Source: Enterococcus pingfangensis (GTDB taxonomy: Bacteria; Bacillota; Bacilli; Lactobacillales; Enterococcaceae). Taken from it: DNA of 64,000 nucleotides. The notes beneath the pieces were generated by a model that saw only the letters and a program-made list of their open reading frames with translations, made no database searches and had not been told where the DNA came from. The translations under genes were made by a program, and so were the position numbers. The stretch is from assembly GCF_005405205.1 (NCBI RefSeq), contig NZ_BJDP01000006.1, positions 140,568 to 204,567 on the forward strand. Direction: 5' to 3'. Positions 8,728-17,199 of this stretch are shown one piece after another (the stretch's first letter is position 1; every line of letters begins with the position of its first letter).

Positions 8728-9618
8728 ATGGATGAACAAATAACGGAATATTTGCATTATCTATCGATCGAACGCGGGCTTTCAGAAAATACTCGTATCA
8801 GTTATCAACGCGACTTGCAACAATACTTGTCATTTTTAATTGAGCAAGGCGTGACTAGCTGGCAAGCTGTCGATCGCTATACAGTTGTGGCTTTTTTAGG
8901 GAATTTAACTGAGGCAGGCAAGGCATCCACGACAATCACGCGAATGATTTCCAGTTTACGCCGTTTTCATCAATTTTTACGCCAAGAACGTTATACAGAT
9001 CATGACCCGATGCAGCATATCGACAGTCCGAAAAAAGCTCAGCGATTACCTCAAACGCTTTCGTTAGCAGAAGTGGAACGGCTGATCGCAGCTCCAGATA
9101 CTACCACTGATCTGGGAATTCGAGATCGTGCGATTTTGGAAGTGATGTATGCTACCGGGTTGCGTGTCAGTGAATTGATTGGACTGAAACTTGGAGACAT
9201 CCATTTAGAGATGGGCCTATTACAAACTATTGGTAAAGGCGACAAAGAACGAATCGTTCCGCTGGGTGATTATGCGATCCATTGGCTGGAACGTTATTTA
9301 GCAGAAGTTCGTCCGTTGTTAACTAAAAAGACGCCAAATGAACCTTTTTTGTTTGTTAATAACCATGGACGCGGAATGAGCCGTCAGGGGATCTGGAAAA
9401 ATTTGAAACAACATGTTATTAAAGCAGAAATCACTAAAGATGTGACCCCTCATACATTACGCCATAGTTTTGCGACACACTTGCTGGAAAATGGTGCGGA
9501 TTTGCGAACGGTACAGGAACTTTTAGGCCATGCAGATATATCGACGACTCAAATTTACACTCATATTACGAAACGACGAATGACCGAAGTTTATAAAGAA
9601 TTTTTCCCGCGCGCTTAA
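8728..9618 (+). CDS. xerD: Tyrosine recombinase XerD
   Basis: 296 residues; with XerC it resolves chromosome dimers at dif. The N-terminal SAM-like core-binding domain is followed by the catalytic domain with the full set R146, K170, H242, R245, H268 and nucleophile Y277, nearly the Escherichia coli XerD numbering. The start ATG follows AGTGGTGAAAAT. It opens a run of tightly spaced genes (ribT, scpA, scpB, rluB). Its partner XerC lies at 45.1-46.0 kb in this same window. Confidence 0.95.
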   Translation: MDEQITEYLHYLSIERGLSENTRISYQRDLQQYLSFLIEQGVTSWQAVDRYTVVAFLGNLTEAGKASTTITRMISSLRRFHQFLRQERYTDHDPMQHIDSPKKAQRLPQTLSLAEVERLIAAPDTTTDLGIRDRAILEVMYATGLRVSELIGLKLGDIHLEMGLLQTIGKGDKERIVPLGDYAIHWLERYLAEVRPLLTKKTPNEPFLFVNNHGRGMSRQGIWKNLKQHVIKAEITKDVTPHTLRHSFATHLLENGADLRTVQELLGHADISTTQIYTHITKRRMTEVYKEFFPRA

Positions 9619-9632
9619 TAGGAGGAGAAAGA

Positions 9633-9992
9633 ATGCTTACACAATACCGAAAAAATCAACGAAAGATTGCGATGGGTCTGTTGAGTTTTCATGAGAATCT
9701 GAAAGATCAACAGCATTTATTAAAGGAAATCGATACATATGAAGCAGATGATCGTTATCAACTGTATTGTTATTACGATGAAGGCTCTGATAACGTCCAA
9801 GGGGTGATTGGTATCAGTCAGTTGGAAGATAATGAAATCATGGTGCATGATATCAGCTTAAATCCATCTTATCGCGGAGAAGGCATCAGCATGACTATGA
9901 TGAAAGAACTCCAAGCGCTGTATCCAGAACAAAAAATTATCGGTACACCGGCTACGTCTGCTTTTTTAGCAAAATGGCAGGAACATAAGTGA
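9633..9992 (+). CDS. ribT: RibT-like GNAT-fold protein
   Basis: 119 residues. It resembles the RibT acetyltransferase-like protein that follows the rib genes and precedes scpA in Bacillus. The acetyl-CoA-binding region is visible as LNPSYRGEGISMTMMKEL (R/Q-x-x-G-x-G/A-like). The biochemical substrate is not known to me. The ATG follows AGGAGGAGAAAG, and scpA starts seven bases after its stop. No ribDEAH genes are nearby, so it appears to have stayed with scpAB after the biosynthetic genes were lost. Confidence 0.75.
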   Translation: MLTQYRKNQRKIAMGLLSFHENLKDQQHLLKEIDTYEADDRYQLYCYYDEGSDNVQGVIGISQLEDNEIMVHDISLNPSYRGEGISMTMMKELQALYPEQKIIGTPATSAFLAKWQEHK

Positions 9993-9999
9993 GGATAAG

Positions 10000-10746
10000 A
10001 TGGAAGCAATCAGTTTAAAATTAGACGTTTTTGAAGGTCCACTGGATCTTTTGCTGCATTTGATCCAGCAATTAGAAATCGATATTTACGATATTCCTAT
10101 TGCTGAAGTAACCGGGCAATACTTGGATTTCATCCATGCGATGAAGACATTAGAGTTGGAAGTTGCTGGTGAATATTTAGTGATGGCGGCAACACTGATG
10201 TCAATCAAAAGCCAATTGCTTTTGCCAAAACAAGAGCTGGAATTTGATTATGCAGAGGATGAAGGAGAAGATCCGCGGGATGCATTGGTTCAGCAGTTGT
10301 TAGAATATCGGAAATATAAATATGCTGCTTCGGTCTTGTCAGAAAAAGAACAGGAAAGAAGTTTATTTTATACGAAAGCGCCAATGGATCTTTCTGCATA
10401 TGAAACTGAGATTTTGCCGTTACCGAAAGATCAATTAAACACCATTGATTTATTTTTGGCACTGCATGACGTTTTGAAACGCAAGAGAGAGGATCAGCCA
10501 ATCGAAACGACGGTCGCCAACGAAGCCATTACGGTTGACCAAAAAGTAACAGAGATCGATAGCCGCTTAGCTAAATTGTCTGAAGGTGAAGGTTTAACCT
10601 TGGAGTCGCTGTTTGAGCAGCACACGAAAGATGAACTGATCACGACCTTTATGGCGTTGTTGGAACTGATGAAAAATGGCCGCGCACTGGCAACTCAGGA
10701 AAAAACGTATGCGCCAATTTTAATTTTTAAAGGAGCCATTGCATGA
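10000..10746 (+). CDS. scpA: Segregation and condensation protein ScpA
   Basis: 248-residue kleisin that bridges the SMC heads in bacterial condensin together with ScpB. The N-terminal kleisin motif (LDVFEGPLDLLLHLIQQLEIDIYD region) and the segment EYLVMAATLMSIKSQLLLP are diagnostic. The C-terminal winged helix (ITTFMALLELMKNGRA) contacts the SMC head. Its stop overlaps the scpB start (ATGA), indicating translational coupling. Confidence 0.96.
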   Translation: MEAISLKLDVFEGPLDLLLHLIQQLEIDIYDIPIAEVTGQYLDFIHAMKTLELEVAGEYLVMAATLMSIKSQLLLPKQELEFDYAEDEGEDPRDALVQQLLEYRKYKYAASVLSEKEQERSLFYTKAPMDLSAYETEILPLPKDQLNTIDLFLALHDVLKRKREDQPIETTVANEAITVDQKVTEIDSRLAKLSEGEGLTLESLFEQHTKDELITTFMALLELMKNGRALATQEKTYAPILIFKGAIA

Positions 10747-11324
10747 ATCCACTCAGTCAAATTGAAGCGATGCTTTTTGTAGTAGGTGAAGAAGGAATTG
10801 GACTAGAAGAACTCGCTTTTACTTTAGAACGTCCGATACCAGAAATTTATCAAGAGATAATCGATTTAAAAAAAATATATGAAGACAATGCCACTTCGGC
10901 ATTAACTATTTTAGAGGTTGGCAATCATTTTATTTTGAGCACTAAAAAAGAATTTGCGCCCTTGCTAAAGGAATTTGCCCATTCACCGATGGCCAACCGG
11001 TTAAGTCAAGCGGCGCTTGAGACGCTTTCGATCATTGCATACAAACAACCGGTGACTCGTTCTGAAATTGACGAGTTGCGCGGCGTACAGTCAAGCGGTG
11101 CGGTTCAGACGCTAGTTGCGCGGCAATTGATAGAAGAAAAAGGGCGAGTAGATGGTCCGGGTCGGGCGATATTATATGGAACAAGTGCTTATTTCATGGA
11201 TTATTTTGGGTTGAAAGACATCAAAGAATTACCAGACGTTCAAAAAATGGAAGAAGATCTAGCAGATGACGAGGAACCTTTGGATCTGTATTATGATCGC
11301 TTTAAAGAAGAGGATGAACAATAA
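10743..11324 (+). CDS. scpB: Segregation and condensation protein ScpB
   Basis: 193 residues, two winged-helix domains and an acidic tail. The motif LSQAALETLSIIAYKQPVTR followed by IDELRGVQSSGAVQTL is characteristic. It dimerises and binds the middle of ScpA in the SMC complex. It overlaps scpA by four bases and its stop abuts the rluB start codon. Confidence 0.96.
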   Translation: MNPLSQIEAMLFVVGEEGIGLEELAFTLERPIPEIYQEIIDLKKIYEDNATSALTILEVGNHFILSTKKEFAPLLKEFAHSPMANRLSQAALETLSIIAYKQPVTRSEIDELRGVQSSGAVQTLVARQLIEEKGRVDGPGRAILYGTSAYFMDYFGLKDIKELPDVQKMEEDLADDEEPLDLYYDRFKEEDEQ

Positions 11325-12041
11325 ATGGAGAGATTACAAAAAGTTATCGCTCATGCTGGAATCGCGTCACGCCGCAAAGCGGAAGAGTATATTACTGGCG
11401 GACGAGTGCAAGTAAATGGCGAAGTTGTCAAAGAGTTAGGAACAAAAGTCGGCAAGAAAGATCTTGTGGAAGTTGATGGCGTACCAATCTATCAAGAAGA
11501 GCCGGTCTATTATTTGTTTTATAAACCGCGCGGAGTCATCTCCGCAGTTGCTGATGATAAAAAACGAAAAGTTGTAACGGATTATTTTGCCCGAGTCCCA
11601 GAACGGATTTATCCAGTCGGTCGGTTGGACTATGATACATCAGGTATTTTGCTACTGACTAATGATGGGGATTTTTCTCAAAAATTGGCCCATCCGAAAC
11701 ATCAGATCGATAAAGTTTATGTGGCGAAAGTAAAAGGGTATGCAGAAAAAAGAACGTTATTGCCATTAACTAAAGGTATTCGGATCGAAGGCAAGAAGAC
11801 TGCACCAGCTCGGTTTGAAATTCTTTCTACCGATAGAAAGGCAGAAACTAGTATCGTTGAATTGACGATCCATGAAGGCCGCAATCATCAAGTCAAAAAT
11901 ATGTTGGCGGCTGTCGGCTTGCCAGTTCAAAAATTAAAACGAGAACGTTACGGTGATCTGACATTGCAAGGGCTGCGTCCTGGAGAATATCGCCGTTTGA
12001 ATACGAAAGAAATCCACTCTTTGTTAAACCAATCCAAATAA
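11325..12041 (+). CDS. rluB: 23S rRNA pseudouridine synthase RluB
   Basis: 238 residues of the RsuA/RluB family. An N-terminal S4 RNA-binding domain (MERLQKVIAHAGIASRRKAEEYI) precedes the synthase core with the catalytic-Asp motif GRLDYDTSGILLLTNDG. In the RluB family the target is a uridine in helix 89 of 23S rRNA; RluB rather than RluF is inferred from gene context next to scpAB. It starts directly at the scpB stop and ends the xerD-led cluster. Confidence 0.9.
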   Translation: MERLQKVIAHAGIASRRKAEEYITGGRVQVNGEVVKELGTKVGKKDLVEVDGVPIYQEEPVYYLFYKPRGVISAVADDKKRKVVTDYFARVPERIYPVGRLDYDTSGILLLTNDGDFSQKLAHPKHQIDKVYVAKVKGYAEKRTLLPLTKGIRIEGKKTAPARFEILSTDRKAETSIVELTIHEGRNHQVKNMLAAVGLPVQKLKRERYGDLTLQGLRPGEYRRLNTKEIHSLLNQSK

Positions 12042-12055
12042 TCAGAGTTATTTAC

Positions 12056-12084
12056 TTGTTTTTTGGAAGTAAACTTGTTATAGT
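12056..12084 (+). promoter_or_regulatory. Predicted promoter of ribU leader
   Basis: -35 TTGTTT (12056-12061), 17-base spacer and -10 TATAGT (12079-12084), about 30 bases before the FMN aptamer. Confidence 0.65.
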
Positions 12085-12111
12085 GTGCTTACAATAAAAA
12101 AATAATTTAAG

Positions 12112-12230
12112 GTTCGTCTTCAGGGGCAGGGTGAAAATCCCGACCGGCGGTGATAGTCCGCGAACTGCGCAAGCAGCCGATTCGGTGCAATTCCGATACC
12201 GACAGTACAGTCTGGATAAAGAAGATAGGG
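12112..12230 (+). ncRNA. FMN riboswitch (RFN element)
   Basis: The classical RFN core is readable: AGGGGCAGGGTGAAAATCCC, then GACCGGCGGTGATAGTCC, a variable arm, and CCGACAGTACAGTCTGGAT. The closing helix P1 pairs GTCTTC (~12116-12121) with GAAGAT (~12221-12226). It sits directly upstream of a terminator and ribU. When FMN binds, transcription should stop at that terminator, so RibU is made when flavin is scarce. Confidence 0.95.
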
Positions 12231-12257
12231 CTTATTTGAGTAAGATTGTATTCAAGT

Positions 12258-12293
12258 AACTCTATGCTTTTTTCTGAAGCATAGAGTTTTTTT
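12258..12293 (+). terminator. Riboswitch-controlled terminator before ribU
   Basis: AACTCTATGCTT pairs with AAGCATAGAGTT, followed by a T run. It lies between the FMN aptamer and the ribU ribosome site, as expected for the expression platform. Confidence 0.88.
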
Positions 12294-12350
12294 GTGTAAA
12301 ATCTCGCTTGGATAGTTCGATGAAGATGTTTCCGAAACGGAGGATTTCAG

Positions 12351-12944
12351 ATGAAGAACTTACGATTACAAAAAATGACAGCAGTAGCAGTGGCAGCAGC
12401 AATGGGATTGATTTTACAATTTATCGCTTTCCCAATCGTTCCAATGTTTCCTTTTCTAAAATTGGACTTTAGCGATATTCCAGTATTGATCAATATGTTT
12501 ATCTTTGGACCATTGACAGGTGTCGCGACTGCGTTTATTCGTTCATTATTGCATTTAACTATGACCGGTTTTTCGGTTGATAATATGATTGGCGATTTTG
12601 CCAGCTTCTTTGCATCGACGTTATACACTTTGCCGATCTTTCTATTGTTTAGACAAAAAAATGCGTCAAGACGAGTGTTGGGGCTTGGCTTAGGAATTTT
12701 AGCGATGACAATCTTTATGAGTATCGCAAATTATTTTGTAATCACGCCGCTTTACTTAAAGGCATTTGGTCTGACAGCCGGACAAATGTTGGGTATGGGA
12801 TTAGGCCGCTATATTCTAGTTGGGATCGTACCATTCAATCTACTAAAAGGGACGATCGTCAGTGCCGCTTTCCTAGTACTGCATGCCAAATTGCTCCCTT
12901 GGTTATCAAAAAAGACGATGACCTCTCAACATCATTCAGTTTAA
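12351..12944 (+). CDS. ribU: Riboflavin transporter RibU (ECF S-component)
   Basis: 197 residues, about six membrane helices; the substrate-binding subunit of an energy-coupling-factor transporter. The N-terminal region (AAAMGLILQFIAFPIVP, LKLDFSDIPVLI) is typical of RibU, with LDFSDIP the signature stretch. The ATP-hydrolysing ECF module is not in the window and is normally encoded elsewhere. The ATG follows CGGAGGATTTCAG. The upstream FMN riboswitch supports riboflavin/FMN as substrate. No riboflavin biosynthesis genes are seen nearby, so uptake may be the main flavin source. Confidence 0.94.
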   Translation: MKNLRLQKMTAVAVAAAMGLILQFIAFPIVPMFPFLKLDFSDIPVLINMFIFGPLTGVATAFIRSLLHLTMTGFSVDNMIGDFASFFASTLYTLPIFLLFRQKNASRRVLGLGLGILAMTIFMSIANYFVITPLYLKAFGLTAGQMLGMGLGRYILVGIVPFNLLKGTIVSAAFLVLHAKLLPWLSKKTMTSQHHSV

Positions 12945-12951
12945 TCAGCAA

Positions 12952-12984
12952 AAAATCTCAGACAAAACGTCTGAGATTTTTTTT
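12952..12984. terminator. Bidirectional terminator between ribU and ferredoxin gene
   Basis: A perfect 12-bp stem AAAATCTCAGAC / GTCTGAGATTTT with loop AAAAC is flanked by A and T runs on both sides, so it can serve both converging genes. Confidence 0.9.
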
Positions 12985-12998
12985 GTCAAACTATGGTA

Positions 12999-13211
12999 TT
13001 ATGAATCTTGATATAAGATAGCATGAGAGGGACAACGTTTGGCAGATTCGACGACTGCCGCTTGCTGATCTTTCGGAATAAATTCGTGGGTCGCCTCTGG
13101 CTCACCTACAAAAAGTACGATTCCATCATCGGTATAATCAAAAATTTCTGGCGCGATTATCTGGCATAAGCCACAGGCGATACAGCGCTCAGGAATGATT
13201 TCGCATTTCAT
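12999..13211 (-). CDS. fer: 4Fe-4S ferredoxin
   Basis: 70 residues, acidic. The cluster ligands CIACGLC plus a distant RCP near the C-terminus (about residue 59) fit a single-cluster 4Fe-4S ferredoxin like Bacillus Fer. It probably carries electrons in the cytoplasm; the partners are unknown. The start ATG 13211 follows GGAAGGTGAGAAA. It is divergent from ypbB, an arrangement also found in Bacillus (fer next to ypbB). Confidence 0.88.
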   Translation of the reverse strand: MKCEIIPERCIACGLCQIIAPEIFDYTDDGIVLFVGEPEATHEFIPKDQQAAVVESAKRCPSHAILYQDS

Positions 13212-13239
13212 TTTCTCACCTTCCACAGGAGATTTTACT

Positions 13240-14226
13240 ATGACTTTATTTATTTTAACGTTATTTCAGACCGGCTACAAGTTAAGAATATCGACCTTGT
13301 ATCATTTGTTGGTCGGTAAAAGAACGAGCTCGGTTTTATTGCATGGTTTTTTTTATAAAAACTTGGCTTATTTAGGGACAATGCCGACTTTAAAAGAAGA
13401 AACGTTTCAAAGAGTGCTTCAACAACTACGTGCCGATCAGTTGATCACAACTGAAGATGGTCTGGGCGAGCTGACTCAACGCGGGAAAAAATTATTAGCA
13501 GAAAATTCGTTTGATTTGAGTGGTTTGGATAGTTTGCGTTATGGGCGTATGCGGGAAAATTCATGGCAGCTGCTTCTTTTTGGAGTTCAAGTGGTCAGTC
13601 ATCTTTCTTTTAATGAAAAAAACTATTTACCGATCGAAAACCGGCCGTATTATTTACAACAAATCAAAAAATGGCTGGCACAATCACAACCTGGTTTAGT
13701 TGCAAGAGTCCAGCAAGAATTGACGGAGATTTTTCAAGGCATATCCCCAGAAATCGCTGATTTTCTTGCTAATCAGATTTCCGGTCATGATTTTCAAGGG
13801 AAAACGGCGTTTCAATTATTGCCGGAAAAATGGCAAGAAGCACCTTGGGACACGTTGTATCAACAACGTGCAATCGATCTTTTTTTAGCACAGGCAAAAA
13901 CAGTTGAGCTGAGCAGATTGTTGGCTGAGTTGGATCAGCAAAACAGCAATCAAAGCATGTTGAAAACACGCGCCTTCTTTTTAGCCGGAAAAACTGCCAG
14001 TGAAATTTTAACGTTGCGTCGATTGAAACAAGGGACAATCAATGATCATTTTATTGAATGGGCATTGTTGGCTGCGGACTTTCCCTTTGAACGCTTTGAA
14101 CACCTTTCTTTTGAAAATTTGACTGAAAATCAGATCATCGATGCGCGCTATCAAGATTATGAAGTGTCGTATTTAAATTTTCGTCTGTCACAAATCTATT
14201 ACTTGAGGGAACAACCATGGACTTGA
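13240..14226 (+). CDS. ypbB: YpbB-like helix-turn-helix protein
   Basis: 328 residues. It matches the YpbB family by position and by its C-terminal region (SEILTLRRLKQGTINDHFIEWALL), which resembles the helicase-associated HTH_40 domain. Its function is not established; the close linkage with a RecQ-type helicase suggests a partner role. The ATG at 13240 is preceded by AGGAGATTTTACT. Its last ten bases overlap the start of recS, implying translational coupling. Confidence 0.75.
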   Translation: MTLFILTLFQTGYKLRISTLYHLLVGKRTSSVLLHGFFYKNLAYLGTMPTLKEETFQRVLQQLRADQLITTEDGLGELTQRGKKLLAENSFDLSGLDSLRYGRMRENSWQLLLFGVQVVSHLSFNEKNYLPIENRPYYLQQIKKWLAQSQPGLVARVQQELTEIFQGISPEIADFLANQISGHDFQGKTAFQLLPEKWQEAPWDTLYQQRAIDLFLAQAKTVELSRLLAELDQQNSNQSMLKTRAFFLAGKTASEILTLRRLKQGTINDHFIEWALLAADFPFERFEHLSFENLTENQIIDARYQDYEVSYLNFRLSQIYYLREQPWT

Positions 14227-15611
14227 CAAAAGTATTGAAAGAAAAATTTAATTACGACCAGTTTCGTCCGGGGCAACGCGAGATCATCGAAACGATTTTA
14301 ACTGGAGAACCCGTTTTAGGCATGCTGCCGACTGGGACCGGGAAATCGTTGTGTTATCAGCTCCCAGGATATTTATTAGATGGAACAGTCATCGTCATCT
14401 CGCCGTTGATCTCTTTAATGGAAGATCAAGTCGCGCAATTGCAGCGGATGGGGGAAAAACGAGCGGTGGCCTTAAACAGCTTGCTGTCATCTTGGGAGAA
14501 ACAATGGATCTTAAGTGAAGCCTATAAGTATAAATTTATTTTCATGAGCCCTGAGATGTTTTTGAATCACGCTGTTCAAGAAGCACTAAAAAAAACAAAA
14601 CTTGCTTTGATCGTAATCGATGAAGCGCATTGTATCTCACAGTGGGGGATCGATTTTCGGCCGGAATATTTGAAAATAACTGATGGAATCGAAGCAGTCG
14701 GGGCATCTGTGATTTTAGCTTTAACGGCGACAGCAACGCAAGCGGTACGAGCAGACATTCAAAAATTGTTATTCAGAAATCGATTCGCAAAAGAATTCGT
14801 TTTTTCTGTCGATCGACCAAATATTAGTTATTTTGTTTATCAAGAAGAAAAGTTCAAAAAACTGCAGGAGTTAGTCGCCTCTTTGGGCGGATCAGGGATC
14901 ATTTATTGTGCTACTAGAAAAAAAGTTGAAGAATTATATCATGCCTTCAAAGGACAGCAGGCGATTGCGTATTATCACGGAGGGCTCAGTGGTCAAGAAC
15001 GCCGAATGTTGCAACAGCAGTTTTTAGCCGGTGACCTAAGAATCTTGATTGCCACTAATGCTTTTGGTATGGGGATCAATAAAGAAAATATCCGATTTGT
15101 GATCCATTACGATTTGCCGGATTCACCAGAAAATTATTTGCAAGAAGTCGGACGAGCGGGCAGAGATGGTCAAGCGAGCCAAGCGATTTTGCTGTATGAA
15201 ACAGGGGATGAATACATCCATCATTTTTTACAGGAACAAACAAATCAGTCAAAAAAATTATTTGAGATCAAACAAAAGATCAATGATCTAGTTTTTGATG
15301 ATCCTTTGATAAAAAAATGGGAACAATATTTTCCCGGCGAAAGTTCCCGTTTGATGGAATTGTTGAGTCAGCGAGGCGCAACGAAAAAAATACAGTTGCA
15401 AAAAATGCTCGATTACATCACCACAACAGATTGCCGCCGCCAGTTTTTGGTCGCTTATTTTGCTGAAACACTGTCTGCGAAAAATCCCCATTGCTGTGAT
15501 AACGATGGGGCCAATTTGATCATAAAAACACTTGAACAAGAGCCGATTGAGAAACAATTGTCATGGCAAAAAATTATTCAAAGAATTTTTAAAAATGCTG
15601 AGAAAGATTGA
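14217..15611 (+). CDS. recS: RecQ-family ATP-dependent DNA helicase (RecS-like)
   Basis: 464 residues, superfamily 2 helicase. Walker A GMLPTGTGKS, DEAH box VIDEAHCISQWG, motif III LTATAT and motif VI VGRAGRDG are all visible. After the helicase core there is a short zinc-binding-like segment (CRRQFLVAYF...HCCDND) but no HRDC domain. This fits the shorter Bacillus RecS (YpbC) rather than full RecQ, although databases commonly label it RecQ. Expected role is unwinding 3'-tailed recombination and repair intermediates. Confidence 0.88.
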   Translation: MDLTKVLKEKFNYDQFRPGQREIIETILTGEPVLGMLPTGTGKSLCYQLPGYLLDGTVIVISPLISLMEDQVAQLQRMGEKRAVALNSLLSSWEKQWILSEAYKYKFIFMSPEMFLNHAVQEALKKTKLALIVIDEAHCISQWGIDFRPEYLKITDGIEAVGASVILALTATATQAVRADIQKLLFRNRFAKEFVFSVDRPNISYFVYQEEKFKKLQELVASLGGSGIIYCATRKKVEELYHAFKGQQAIAYYHGGLSGQERRMLQQQFLAGDLRILIATNAFGMGINKENIRFVIHYDLPDSPENYLQEVGRAGRDGQASQAILLYETGDEYIHHFLQEQTNQSKKLFEIKQKINDLVFDDPLIKKWEQYFPGESSRLMELLSQRGATKKIQLQKMLDYITTTDCRRQFLVAYFAETLSAKNPHCCDNDGANLIIKTLEQEPIEKQLSWQKIIQRIFKNAEKD

Positions 15612-15638
15612 AAATCGGCGCCACATTTTCAAGAGCTA

Positions 15639-15647
15639 TGGTATAAT
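15639..15647 (+). promoter_or_regulatory. Extended -10 promoter of the LysM protein gene
   Basis: TGG-TATAAT, a consensus extended -10, lies about 33 bases before the start codon. The -35 is poor, as is usual for extended -10 promoters. Confidence 0.55.
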
Positions 15648-15679
15648 ACATGGCGATAGCATTTAGGAGGTTAGAGAAA

Positions 15680-16321
15680 TTGAGTAGAAAAGATCGCTAT
15701 AATGATACGAATAATGAACCGTGGGATCAACATATTTACGAATCTGATAGTGAAGAAGAAAATTATTCGCGCAGCCAGTCTCGTCGTAGTGGCGGCGGCA
15801 ACAAAGGTGGCGGAAATACGAAATTCTTGACGATTCTAGTCGCGTTATTGTTAGCTCTTATTTTGATTCCGGCTGGTGCTTTTTTCTGGATCACTCGTGG
15901 AAATGATGAACCGGCGGCCTCTCCAGAGAGTACAACGCAAGTATCAAAGGTCTCATCAACAAAAGAATCTAGTTCTGAAGAAAGTAGTGCCGAAGAAAGT
16001 ACCGCTTCAACAGAATCTGAAGCAGCTCAACAGGCTCAACAAGCTGAGCAGCAAGCACAACAGGAAGCCGCAGCAGCACAAGCGGCTGCTGAATCACAAG
16101 CTGCAGCATCTCAGGCAGCGGCATCACAAGAAGCGGCACAACAAACCACGCCGAGTTCAGAAACTGATGCAAATGCACAATATGGAACAGTACAATCCGG
16201 TGAAGGTCCAAAACAAATTGCTGGACGGTATGGTTTGAGTGTAGATGAATTTTTAGAACTTAATGGCATGACCTTAGACAGTTTTTATTTTGATCCAGGT
16301 CAGCAAGTACGTGTGAAATAA
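15680..16321 (+). CDS. LysM-domain membrane protein (YpbE-like)
   Basis: 213 residues. A hydrophilic N-terminus is followed by a membrane segment (FLTILVALLLALILIPAGAFFWI), a ~100-residue linker rich in Ser, Glu, Ala and Gln, and one C-terminal LysM domain (YGTVQSGEGPKQIAGRYGLSVDEFLELNGM). This topology places LysM outside, bound to peptidoglycan. The start is TTG 15680, nine bases after AGGAGG. It occupies the position of ypbE after the recQ-type helicase. The Ala/Gln-rich linker is probably flexible and variable between strains. Confidence 0.8.
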   Translation: MSRKDRYNDTNNEPWDQHIYESDSEEENYSRSQSRRSGGGNKGGGNTKFLTILVALLLALILIPAGAFFWITRGNDEPAASPESTTQVSKVSSTKESSSEESSAEESTASTESEAAQQAQQAEQQAQQEAAAAQAAAESQAAASQAAASQEAAQQTTPSSETDANAQYGTVQSGEGPKQIAGRYGLSVDEFLELNGMTLDSFYFDPGQQVRVK

Positions 16322-16333
16322 GTTGAATACTTT

Positions 16334-16366
16334 ACCGTAATCGATTTCGATTACGGTTTATTTATT
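16334..16366 (+). terminator. Hairpin terminator before cmk
   Basis: ACCGTAATCGA / TCGATTACGGT, 11 perfect pairs, followed by TTATTTATT. The T run is interrupted, so read-through is possible. Confidence 0.7.
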
Positions 16367-16381
16367 GGAAAGAGGCAGAAA

Positions 16382-17053
16382 ATGGAAAATATTTCAATTG
16401 CGATCGATGGTCCTGCATCATCAGGAAAAAGTACAGTAGCAAAAATTTTGGCAAGCGACTTTAATTTTATTTATGTCGATACGGGGGCAATGTATCGTAC
16501 GGTAACTTTTTTAGCGATTAAGCATAATATCGCGTTTTCAGATGAACAAGCGTTGGCAGAGTTGACTAAAAGCTATCCAATCACCTTCAAACCGGCGGCG
16601 CATGGACAATCGGTATTTGTGAATGGTGAAGAGATTACTCAAGCAATCCGTCAGCCAGATGTGACGGCGGCTGTCTCAGAAGTTTCTGCGCATGGAAAAG
16701 TTCGTGAGGAATTAGTTAAAGCTCAGCGTCAACTTGCCCAAACCGGCGGAATCGTGATGGATGGACGTGACATCGGGACGACTGTATTGCCAAAAGCAGA
16801 GATCAAGATTTTTTTAGTCGCTAGTGTCGAAGAACGTGCACAACGTCGATATAAAGAAAATCAAGAAAAAGGGATCGAGATGGACTTTGAAGCAATCAAA
16901 GAAGCCATCGCTAAACGTGATTATTTAGACTCGCATCGGGAAGTTTCACCACTCGTTCAAGCGGCAGATGCTGTCTTAGTTGATACGACCGGAATGTCGA
17001 TTGAACAAGTAGTGACGAAGATTAAAGGGATCATAGACTCAAAAGGTTTCTAA
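16382..17053 (+). CDS. cmk: Cytidylate kinase
   Basis: 223 residues; phosphorylates CMP and dCMP with ATP. The P-loop GPASSGKST is at residues ~10-18, with the NMP-binding DTGAMYR and the later [12 protein letters not shown] motif. Length and motifs are normal. It is followed by rpsA, the usual cmk-rpsA pairing, although a terminator separates the two here. Confidence 0.96.
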   Translation: MENISIAIDGPASSGKSTVAKILASDFNFIYVDTGAMYRTVTFLAIKHNIAFSDEQALAELTKSYPITFKPAAHGQSVFVNGEEITQAIRQPDVTAAVSEVSAHGKVREELVKAQRQLAQTGGIVMDGRDIGTTVLPKAEIKIFLVASVEERAQRRYKENQEKGIEMDFEAIKEAIAKRDYLDSHREVSPLVQAADAVLVDTTGMSIEQVVTKIKGIIDSKGF

Positions 17054-17069
17054 TTTTCAGCCAAATCCA

Positions 17070-17127
17070 ATAAATAAAGCGAATTTCTTTCAAATTTTTA
17101 GAAAAAAAGAAGAAATCGCTTTATTTT
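17070..17127 (+). terminator. Terminator after cmk
   Basis: AATAAAGCG-a-ATTTCTT pairs with AAGAAATCGCTTTATT (one bulge), followed by TTTT. Confidence 0.75.
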
Positions 17128-17199
17128 TCATGTGGATTATTCTAAAATAGAACATGTAGTGTATTTTACGTAGAATTGTTGGTGAGGAGGACAAACGGC

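Noticed and set aside
15876..16238. Lys/Gln-rich open frames overlapping the LysM protein
   Set aside because: They arise from the Ala/Gln/Glu-rich repeats of the real gene read in other frames and on the opposite strand.
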